DNA of 7,449 nucleotides from Clostridia bacterium. Lineage in GTDB: Bacteria; Bacillota; Clostridia; Oscillospirales; Acutalibacteraceae. Below, in pieces: positions 1-6,322 of the stretch. The stretch covers positions 1 through 7,449 of the forward strand of contig JAUNQL010000049.1 of the NCBI GenBank assembly GCA_030536195.1. Reading direction: 5' to 3'. The first letter of the stretch is position 1. The number at the start of each line of letters is the position of its first letter. Under the pieces are notes generated by a model. That model was not told the DNA's origin, searched no databases, and saw only the letters and a program-made list of their open reading frames with translations. The position numbers and the translations under genes were made by a program.

Positions 1-29
1 ATAACGTTATGTAAAATTAACAATTTAAT

Positions 30-56
30 ACCCGGCAAGCAACTCGCCTGCCGGGT
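30..56 (-). terminator. Stem-loop terminator after the hydrolase gene, possibly bidirectional
   Basis: The arms CCCGGCA (31-37) and TGCCGGG (49-55) pair perfectly. A flanking A30-T56 pair extends the stem, and two further inner G-C pairs form across one A-C mismatch, leaving an AACTC loop. The hairpin begins 6 bases past the stop codon of the minus-strand hydrolase gene. The tail is only moderately T-rich on the minus strand (TATTAAATTG) and slightly better on the plus strand (TTATTTGTTAT). It may therefore also end a plus-strand gene lying left of the window. Intrinsic termination is inferred from the structure and position. Confidence 0.75.
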
Positions 57-62
57 TATTTG

Positions 63-1583
63 TTATCTAGAACCTATTTTAAAGAAGCCTAAAATCTTGT
101 TTACAGACTCCTGCATTGATGATACAAGCTTTTCTGCAATTGTTGGGCTCTTCGCCTCTTGGAGTGTGCCATATTGCTCGTATGACTCGGCAACTGGCTC
201 CTCGCCAAAGTAGATGTTATTGATAAGGCCCATGCAATATGTATCCTTCTCAAACTTGCCGTGGATGCCGCCCTTAATAATATAGGTGGTATCTGGAAGC
301 CAGCAAGTTGCTGTATCAATAATGCCATCGCTTGATACTGTTGGGCTTGTGTAATTCAAGGTCTGTCCAACTGGTGCAGCGGTTGCACCTGTTGCATTCT
401 TGATATCAATTACAAGGTCTGACTGGCTGTTCTGATTCAAAAGCTCTGGTGTGCCATAATTTGCTATAATGTAGCACTCTGTACCAGCAGCCTTTGCTCT
501 ATCAAAGCCTGATTTGATGTCAGCCATAGCGCTGTGCCACTTTGCAGTCTTCTCAATAAGAGCCGCATTTTCAGTACTATCAAGAGTACCAATATCGAGG
601 CAATGCTTCATTGCCTCATCATAGTAATCACATGGAACAAAGTCCCAGAGGCTAAGTACATATGCAAAGCCGCCAGCAAGGTAGTTTGATACCAAATAAT
701 CAACTGCCTTATCGAGGAATTTCTGGCCCCATGTTACATACTTAGAAAGTGTGATGATAATCTGTGGATCTATATCATTAAGGAAATAAGCAATTGATGA
801 AAGTGGAAGAGTAATGTCCTCCTGCTTTAAGAACAATTCGCCTGCAAGTGAGGTGCCACCTACTGCTGGCGCCTCCATAACTGCCTTGCGAACTACGCCT
901 TTATCTCCATAGAAATAGAGGTATGAAGCAGTCTGCTGACCACCGTGTGATGTGCCAAAAAGGTCAACTTTGTCGGCGCCAGTGTACTCGAGTACGTCAG
1001 AGATAAACTCATCAACAGCCTGTGCATATTCAACCTGGCCCATTCTAAGGTCATAGTTAAAGATGAAGAGGTTATCAGCGCCGACCTCTGCAGCAAACTG
1101 CTCGCAGAGCGTCTCCTTTGTGATAACCTTGCTGTACTCTGAATGAGCTGTTAAATACTCATAAGTGTAGTACATAGGAGAAGCGTTGTCGCCCTCTGCA
1201 TCGAGTTCATAACCAACAATGTTGTATGGATATGCCTTGATGTTCGGATTCTTAGATGTGCCATCTGGGTTAAGCGCCAGTGGTTCAAAGAGCTGCTCAA
1301 CAGCAACGTTGATGAGTGCCTTCATAAAGCAGTTCTCGCCAAGAATCAAAACGCTACCAAGACGATAATTCTTAATGATGTTTTCAAGTTTCTTACCTAC
1401 ATTTGCTATTGGCCAAACCATATCTGGATTTTCTGGGTCTGTGCAATCATAGAGCACTGATGTGCCATAGCCGCGCAAAAGGATAATTGGAGTTTTGCGA
1501 TTGCTGTCCACTGCAAACGCAACTGTAGATGTAATGCTCAAAATCATTACAAGCGACATCAAAAGCGCAAGTACTTTTTTCAT
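63..1583 (-). CDS. Secreted LCAT/lipase-like alpha/beta hydrolase
   Basis: The 506-residue product is probably an exported serine esterase, lipase or acyltransferase. Residues 1-24 form a signal peptide: a KK start, a hydrophobic core, and a likely cut after AFA. There is no lipobox cysteine and no C-terminal anchor, so release from the membrane is expected. An LRGYG stretch (about 36-40) fits an oxyanion-hole loop. The nucleophile elbow is GTSHGG (210-215, Ser212), at the end of a KVDLF strand. SDGIID (418-423, Asp419 or Asp423) and IHGKF (His441) are the best candidates for the acid and base. The region between about 240 and 330 probably forms a lid or cap. The ATG at 1583 is preferred over an in-frame TTG at 1601, because that TTG lies inside the ribosome binding site. 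The gene lies 36 bp after the antiporter gene and is probably co-transcribed with it. The fold assignment is fairly secure; the substrate is unknown, and membership in the LCAT family specifically is tentative. Confidence 0.8.
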   Translation of the reverse strand: MKKVLALLMSLVMILSITSTVAFAVDSNRKTPIILLRGYGTSVLYDCTDPENPDMVWPIANVGKKLENIIKNYRLGSVLILGENCFMKALINVAVEQLFEPLALNPDGTSKNPNIKAYPYNIVGYELDAEGDNASPMYYTYEYLTAHSEYSKVITKETLCEQFAAEVGADNLFIFNYDLRMGQVEYAQAVDEFISDVLEYTGADKVDLFGTSHGGQQTASYLYFYGDKGVVRKAVMEAPAVGGTSLAGELFLKQEDITLPLSSIAYFLNDIDPQIIITLSKYVTWGQKFLDKAVDYLVSNYLAGGFAYVLSLWDFVPCDYYDEAMKHCLDIGTLDSTENAALIEKTAKWHSAMADIKSGFDRAKAAGTECYIIANYGTPELLNQNSQSDLVIDIKNATGATAAPVGQTLNYTSPTVSSDGIIDTATCWLPDTTYIIKGGIHGKFEKDTYCMGLINNIYFGEEPVAESYEQYGTLQEAKSPTIAEKLVSSMQESVNKILGFFKIGSR

Positions 1584-1592
1584 TTTAAATTT

Positions 1593-1598
1593 TCTCCT
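1593..1598 (-). promoter_or_regulatory. Ribosome binding site of the hydrolase gene
   Basis: On the minus strand AGGAGA lies 9 bases before the ATG at 1583, which is good Shine-Dalgarno spacing. The site overlaps an upstream in-frame TTG that would add six residues (MRRKFK). This makes the ATG the true start and places MKKVLALL at the head of the signal peptide. Confidence 0.85.
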
Positions 1599-1619
1599 CA
1601 AAATAGTTTAGGGTCCTTG

Positions 1620-2936
1620 CTAGTTTGACTTGTACTTTTCAGGTACAAGGAAGATAAAGATAAGTGAACTTATCAAAAGCATATATGGATAGAAGAGGTA
1701 AGGCATAATCTGGAATGCCGATACTTCGTATCCAAGGGATGCAGCCGCGCTGATTGCGACGAGCATCTGAGCGCCGTAAGGGATGATTCCCTGTGCGATA
1801 CATGAAAATGTATCGAGGAGGGAAGCAGTCTTCTTTGGCGAGATGCCATAGTCGCGAGCCATGTCGGCTGCAATTGGGTTTGAGATAACAATAGCTACTG
1901 TGTTGTTTGCCGTTGCGATGTCCATAGCGACAACGAGCAAGCCAACACCGAGCTGTCCACCCTTATTGCCCTTAAAGAGCTTCTTAAAGAAGTAAAGGAG
2001 TGCATCAAATCCGCCATATTCACGGATAAGCGCACAGATTGCTGCAACAAGGATTGCAACCATTGTTGTCTCAAACATGCCTGCAGCACCTGAGCCCATG
2101 TTAGCAAGGAGATCAGTTGGTGCGGTAACACCAGTTGCAAGCATTATAATTGAACCGGAAACAATACCGATAATCAATACAAGGAATACGTTAACTCCAA
2201 CTACGCCGCCAATTAAAACGAGCATATATGGAATAATCTGAATGAGGTTATACTCCTCAATTACTGCGCCACCAGAGTAACTCTTGAGAGAAATTACAAG
2301 AATAACAACAAGGGATACTATTGCAGCTGGAAGCGCGATGCCAAAGTTTTCACGGAACTTGTCCTTCATCTGACAACCCTGGCCGTTACATGCGGCGATG
2401 GTTGTGTCAGAGATAAATGAGAGATTGTCACCGAACATTGCTCCACCGACAACAGCACCGACACAAAGCGGCAATGCAAAACTTGATGCAACTGAAACTG
2501 CAATTGCGATTGGAGTAATAAGTGTGATAGTACCTACTGATGTACCCATTGCAACAGATACGATACATGCTACAACAAAGAGTATTGCAACCGAGAACTT
2601 AGCAGGAACAATTGAAAGCATAAAGTACGCTACTGATTCCGCGCTTGAGCGTCCTACAACACCAACAAACATGCCGGCAAGAAGGAAAATCAGAATCATT
2701 GTAACGATATTTTTATCGCCTACGCCCTGGCCCATAATCTCAACCTTATGTTCCAAATCGAGCTCCTTGTTTTGAAGACATGCGACTATCAAAGCGATGA
2801 GGAAAGTTACAACTATTGGAATGTTGTAAAATCCCATTGGTATCTTTAAAACATACTCAAAAATGATACCGAGTCCCAAATACAAAATAAGGAAAACCAA
2901 GATAGGCAAAAGTGCTATTGGATTACCTTTTTTCAT
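1620..2936 (-). CDS. NhaC-family Na+/H+ antiporter (ion transporter superfamily)
   Basis: The 438-residue, very hydrophobic product has roughly 11 to 13 membrane segments and almost no soluble domain. It is predicted to exchange sodium for protons across the cytoplasmic membrane. Signature stretches typical of NhaC-type carriers are visible: GTSVGTI (131-137), GGAMFGDNLSFISDTTIAA (164-182, with Asp170 and Asp177 as likely ion-site residues), TANN followed by SNPIA (342-356), and DTF..AQGIIPYGAQ (375-390). The length fits the shorter members of the family. A clear ribosome binding site and a near-consensus promoter precede the gene, making it the first gene of a two-gene unit with the downstream hydrolase. 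The NhaC family also contains malate/lactate antiporters (MleN), and substrate cannot be separated by eye, so no gene symbol is given. The family call is confident; the sodium/proton specificity is inferred. Confidence 0.88.
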   Translation of the reverse strand: MKKGNPIALLPILVFLILYLGLGIIFEYVLKIPMGFYNIPIVVTFLIALIVACLQNKELDLEHKVEIMGQGVGDKNIVTMILIFLLAGMFVGVVGRSSAESVAYFMLSIVPAKFSVAILFVVACIVSVAMGTSVGTITLITPIAIAVSVASSFALPLCVGAVVGGAMFGDNLSFISDTTIAACNGQGCQMKDKFRENFGIALPAAIVSLVVILVISLKSYSGGAVIEEYNLIQIIPYMLVLIGGVVGVNVFLVLIIGIVSGSIIMLATGVTAPTDLLANMGSGAAGMFETTMVAILVAAICALIREYGGFDALLYFFKKLFKGNKGGQLGVGLLVVAMDIATANNTVAIVISNPIAADMARDYGISPKKTASLLDTFSCIAQGIIPYGAQMLVAISAAASLGYEVSAFQIMPYLFYPYMLLISSLIFIFLVPEKYKSN

Positions 2937-2943
2937 TTAAAAT

Positions 2944-2950
2944 CTCCCCT
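2944..2950 (-). promoter_or_regulatory. Ribosome binding site of the antiporter gene
   Basis: AGGGGAG on the minus strand ends 7 bases before the ATG at 2936. The spacing and purine content support that start codon. Confidence 0.8.
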
Positions 2951-2968
2951 TTAAAATTACACGCGTTA

Positions 2969-2997
2969 ATTCTACTAGAAGCCTCCCTCTTTGTCAA
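2969..2997 (-). promoter_or_regulatory. Sigma-A-type promoter of the antiporter-hydrolase operon
   Basis: On the minus strand a perfect TTGACA -35 box (2992-2997) is separated by exactly 17 bases from TAGAAT (2969-2974), a -10 box with one mismatch to consensus. The predicted transcript would start near 2962 and have a leader of about 26 bases, ending in the antiporter's ribosome binding site. An AT-rich stretch upstream (2998-3027) could act as an UP element. No transcript data are available here, but the match and placement are strong. Confidence 0.8.
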
Positions 2998-3027
2998 TTT
3001 AAATAGAGTATTTATATAAATTAATAA

Positions 3028-3056
3028 TTGACCTAATAAATTCTATGTGTTAAACT
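3028..3056 (+). promoter_or_regulatory. Sigma-A-type promoter of ileS with extended -10
   Basis: TTGACC (3028-3033) and TAAACT (3051-3056) are separated by 17 bases. A TG dinucleotide at 3048-3049, one base before the -10 box, gives an extended -10 element. The predicted start is near 3063, leaving a leader of only about 59 bases before the ileS ATG. The -10 box matches consensus at four of six positions, so this promoter is less certain than its divergent partner. Confidence 0.6.
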
Positions 3057-3078
3057 CTTTTTTGCGTTAAAAATAATA

Positions 3079-3107
3079 ATGTGATGTCGAAGAGAAAGGC
3101 ACCACAT
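3079..3107 (+). promoter_or_regulatory. Possible hairpin in the ileS leader next to the ribosome binding site
   Basis: ATGTGATG (3079-3086) can pair with CACCACAT (3100-3107) as an 8-position stem with one A-C mismatch and a 13-base loop. The stem ends immediately before AGGAGG. It lies inside the predicted leader transcript and could affect ribosome access. The stem is short and could have arisen by chance, and it does not resemble a T-box. Confidence 0.25.
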
Positions 3108-3113
3108 AGGAGG
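3108..3113 (+). promoter_or_regulatory. Ribosome binding site of ileS
   Basis: A full-consensus AGGAGG lies 8 bases before the ATG at 3122. This fixes the start and suggests efficient translation. Confidence 0.9.
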
Positions 3114-3121
3114 TACGAGAA

Positions 3122-6100
3122 ATGTACAAAAAAGTTTCAACAGATTTAAACTTTGTCGAGCGCGAAAAAGAAATTGCTAAGTTCTGGAAAGACGAGCAAA
3201 TCTTTGAAAAGACAGAGGAAAAGAAGGGCCCTTCATACGTATTCTACGATGGCCCACCAACAGCAAACGGCAAGCCTCACATTGGTCACGTTTTGACACG
3301 TGTAATCAAGGATATGATTCCACGTTACCGCACAATGAAAGGCTACTATGTTCCACGTAAAGCTGGTTGGGACACACACGGTCTCCCAGTTGAACTCGAA
3401 GTCGAGAAAGAAATCGGCATCGATGGAAAAGAACAGATTGAAGCATACGGCCTTGAGCCTTTCATCGGAAAGTGCAAGGAAAACGTATGGAAATATAAAG
3501 GCATGTGGGAGGACTTCTCTGGCACAGTAGGTTTCTGGGCCGACATGGACAACCCATATGTAACATACCACAATGACTACATCGAGTCTGAGTGGTGGGC
3601 TCTTAAAGAAATCTATGAAAAGGGCCTTATGTACAAGGGATTCAAAATCGTTCCTTATTGCCCACGTTGTGGCACACCACTCTCTTCTCACGAAGTAGCT
3701 CAAGGCTACAAGGATGTTAAGGAGCGCTCAGCCATTGCCCGCATGAAGGTAATCGGCGAGGACGCATACTTCCTTGTATGGACAACAACACCATGGACAC
3801 TCCCATCAAACGTTGCCCTCTGCGTTAACCCAGAGGACGAGTATGCCAAAGTTAAGGCAGTCGATGGCTACACATATTACCTCGCTACAGCTCTTCTCGA
3901 TGCAAACCTTAGCAGCCTCACAGAGGGTGATGAGCCTGCATACGAGATTCTCGAAACAATGAAGGGTAGCGACCTTGAATACAAGGAATATGAGCCACTC
4001 TTCGACTGTGCTAAGGGCACAGTTGAGAAGCAGCATAAGAAGGCATTCTTCGTATGCTGCGACACATATGTAACAATGACAGATGGTACAGGTATCGTTC
4101 ACCTTGCTCCTGCATTCGGTGAAGACGATGCCAACGTTGGTCGCAGATACGACCTCCCATTTGTTCAACTCGTAGACGGCAAGGGTAACCTCACAGAGGA
4201 AACTCCTTATGCTGGCAAGTTCGTTAAGGATGCTGATCCTGACGTACTTCGTGATCTTGATGCAAAAGGTCTCCTTTTTGCAGCACCTAAGTTTGAGCAC
4301 GCATACCCACACTGCTGGCGTTGCGACACTCCACTTATCTACTATGCACGTGAGTCTTGGTACATCAAGATGACAGACGTTCGCGATGACCTCATCAAGA
4401 ACAACAACACAATCAACTGGATTCCTGAAAGCATCGGTAAGGGACGTTTCGGCGATTGGCTCGAGAACGTTCAGGACTGGGCTATTTCAAGAAACCGTTA
4501 TTGGGGTACACCACTCAATGTTTGGGAATGCGAATGCGGTCACAGACACGCAATCGGCTCTATCGAGGAACTCAAGAGCATGTCGGACAACTGTCCTGAC
4601 GACATCGAGCTCCATCGCCCGTTCATCGATGCTGTAACAATCAAGTGCCCAGAGTGTGGCAAGGAAATGCACCGCGTACCAGAGGTTATTGACTGCTGGT
4701 TCGACAGTGGCTCAATGCCATTCGCTCAGCACCACTATCCATTTGAGAATCAGGATCTCTTTGAGCAACAGTTCCCAGCTGACTTCATTTCTGAGGCAGT
4801 TGACCAGACTCGTGGTTGGTTCTATTCACTTCTCGCAATCTCAACCCTTATGTTCAACAAGGCACCTTTCAAGAACGTTATCGTTCTTGGCCACGTTCAG
4901 GATGAGAATGGCCAGAAGATGTCCAAGTCAAAGGGCAACGCAGTTGACCCATTTGATGCACTTGAGACATACGGCGCTGATGCAATCCGTTGGTACTTCT
5001 ATACCAACTCTGCGCCTTGGCTTCCAAACCGTTTCTACGGCAAGGCTGTAACCGAGGGTCAGCGCAAGGTAATGGGTACACTTTGGAATACTTATGCATT
5101 CTTCGTACTCTATGCTAACATCGACAACTTTGATGCTTCAAAGTATGAGATAAACTACGATAGTCTCTCCACAATGGACAAGTGGTGTCTTTCAAAGCTC
5201 CAGTCTATGATTAAGGGCGTTGACGACAACCTCCAAAACTATCGTATCCCAGAAGCAGCAAAATTCATTGCTGACTTCATCGACGAACTCTCCAACTGGT
5301 ACGTTCGTCGCTGCCGTGAGCGTTTCTGGTCAACAGAGATGACAGAGGACAAAATTAATGCCTACATGACTCTCTACACTGCTCTTGTTACAACTATCAA
5401 GACAGCAGCACCTATGATTCCATTCATGGCAGAGGACATCTATCAGAACCTCGTTCGTGAACTTGACCCATCTGCTCCAATCTCTATCCACCTCTGTGAC
5501 TTCCCAGAAGTTAAGGCTGAGTGGATCAACGAGGAACTTGAAGCAAACATGGAGGAAGTTCTCCAGATAGTTGGTCTCGGTCGTGCATGCCGTAACGGCT
5601 CTAACATCAAGAACCGTCAGCCTCTTGGCAACATGTTTGTCAAGGCTAACAAGGACCTTGATACATACTGCACAGACATCATTAAAGAGGAGCTCAACAT
5701 CAAGAATGTTCAGTTCGTAAACGATGCATCTGACCTTCTCTCATACAGCTTCAAGCCACAGATGAGGACCCTTGGTCCAAAATACGGCAAGCAGCTCGGT
5801 GAAATCCGTGAGGCTCTCCAGAGCATCGACGGCTCCAAGGCTAAGGATGAACTTGATGCAAACGGCGTATTGAAGCTCACAATCTCAATCGGTGAGATTG
5901 AACTCTCAGAGGAGGATCTCCTCATCGAGACAACTCAAAAAGAGGGCTACTACTCACTCTCTGACTTTGGTGTAACAGTTGCTATCGACACAACTCTCAC
6001 AGAGGAACTCATCACAGAGGGCTTCGTTCGTGAGATTATCTCTAAGGTTCAGACAATGCGTAAAGACGCTGGCTTTGAGGTTATGGACCGCATCAACATC

Positions 6101-6265
6101 TATGTTGAAGGTACAGACAAGATCAAATCTATCGTTGAAAACAACAAGGATGCCATCATCGGCGACGTACTCTGTGATGAAATCATCATCGGTACACTCG
6201 ACGGTTACCAGGCAGACTGGAACATCAACGGCGAAGAGACAAAACTCGGAGTTAAGAAGAACTAA
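3122..6265 (+). CDS. ileS: Isoleucine--tRNA ligase, type 2 (eukaryotic-like) form
   Basis: The 1047-residue cytoplasmic enzyme charges tRNA-Ile with isoleucine using ATP. The class I catalytic motifs are intact: HIGH at 53-56 and KMSKS at 599-603. The inserted editing (CP1) domain carries WTTTPWTLPSN (220-230) and GTGIVHLAPAFGEDD (322-336), so proofreading of mischarged valine is expected. Other synthetase hallmarks include GWDTHGLPVE (82-91), DWAISRNRYWGTP (452-464) and NWYVRRCRERFW in the anticodon-binding domain. Four cysteine pairs (180/183, 398/401, 470/472, 509/512) fit two zinc sites like those described for the Thermus enzyme. The length above 1000 residues and the lack of a C-terminal CxxC...CxxC zinc finger point to type 2 rather than the shorter E. 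coli-like type 1. By eye, codons favour C-ending two-fold codons and ACA or CCA, as in highly expressed genes. The gene appears monocistronic, with its own promoter and a strong terminator, and no T-box is seen. Confidence 0.98.
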   Translation: MYKKVSTDLNFVEREKEIAKFWKDEQIFEKTEEKKGPSYVFYDGPPTANGKPHIGHVLTRVIKDMIPRYRTMKGYYVPRKAGWDTHGLPVELEVEKEIGIDGKEQIEAYGLEPFIGKCKENVWKYKGMWEDFSGTVGFWADMDNPYVTYHNDYIESEWWALKEIYEKGLMYKGFKIVPYCPRCGTPLSSHEVAQGYKDVKERSAIARMKVIGEDAYFLVWTTTPWTLPSNVALCVNPEDEYAKVKAVDGYTYYLATALLDANLSSLTEGDEPAYEILETMKGSDLEYKEYEPLFDCAKGTVEKQHKKAFFVCCDTYVTMTDGTGIVHLAPAFGEDDANVGRRYDLPFVQLVDGKGNLTEETPYAGKFVKDADPDVLRDLDAKGLLFAAPKFEHAYPHCWRCDTPLIYYARESWYIKMTDVRDDLIKNNNTINWIPESIGKGRFGDWLENVQDWAISRNRYWGTPLNVWECECGHRHAIGSIEELKSMSDNCPDDIELHRPFIDAVTIKCPECGKEMHRVPEVIDCWFDSGSMPFAQHHYPFENQDLFEQQFPADFISEAVDQTRGWFYSLLAISTLMFNKAPFKNVIVLGHVQDENGQKMSKSKGNAVDPFDALETYGADAIRWYFYTNSAPWLPNRFYGKAVTEGQRKVMGTLWNTYAFFVLYANIDNFDASKYEINYDSLSTMDKWCLSKLQSMIKGVDDNLQNYRIPEAAKFIADFIDELSNWYVRRCRERFWSTEMTEDKINAYMTLYTALVTTIKTAAPMIPFMAEDIYQNLVRELDPSAPISIHLCDFPEVKAEWINEELEANMEEVLQIVGLGRACRNGSNIKNRQPLGNMFVKANKDLDTYCTDIIKEELNIKNVQFVNDASDLLSYSFKPQMRTLGPKYGKQLGEIREALQSIDGSKAKDELDANGVLKLTISIGEIELSEEDLLIETTQKEGYYSLSDFGVTVAIDTTLTEELITEGFVREIISKVQTMRKDAGFEVMDRINIYVEGTDKIKSIVENNKDAIIGDVLCDEIIIGTLDGYQADWNINGEETKLGVKKN

Positions 6266-6278
6266 ATAAACATAATAA

Positions 6279-6317
6279 AAGAGGCATAACAGGTAACTGT
6301 TATGCCTCTTATTTTTT
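6279..6317 (+). terminator. Strong intrinsic terminator of ileS, probably bidirectional
   Basis: A perfect 14-bp stem pairs 6279-6292 with 6297-6310 around a GTAA loop. On the plus strand it is followed by A and then six T residues (6312-6317). The hairpin starts 14 bases after the ileS stop. It also lies just beyond the stop of the convergent minus-strand gene at 6323. Read on the minus strand, the stem ends in two T residues and is followed by TTATTATG, so it can plausibly terminate both transcripts. Together with a few flanking bases it fills the 57-bp convergent gap. Confidence 0.92.
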
Positions 6318-6322
6318 AATGT

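Noticed and set aside
1..10. Perfect 10-bp palindrome ATAACGTTAT at the left window edge
   Set aside because: It is short and AT-rich, with no visible context because the window begins here. It cannot be assigned a role.
2398..2775. A 125-codon plus-strand open frame inside the antiporter gene
   Set aside because: It is antisense to a well-supported membrane protein, has a threonine- and isoleucine-rich composition typical of such shadows, and lacks a convincing ribosome binding site.
2963..3070. GCGTTAA occurring twice (2963-2969 and 3064-3070), near both predicted transcript starts
   Set aside because: It is only 7 bases, in the same orientation on the plus strand, so it is not symmetric with respect to the two promoters. 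It is likely chance.
3084..3149. A 21-codon open frame (starting MSKRKAPHRRYEK) overlapping the ileS start, a possible leader peptide
   Set aside because: It has no Shine-Dalgarno sequence, overlaps the ileS ribosome binding site and start out of frame, and contains only one isoleucine, at its last codon. Nothing supports attenuation.
3806..4312. A 168-codon minus-strand open frame inside ileS
   Set aside because: It is antisense to the editing domain of ileS, and its cysteine-rich, low-logic composition is that of a shadow frame. No promoter or binding site was seen.
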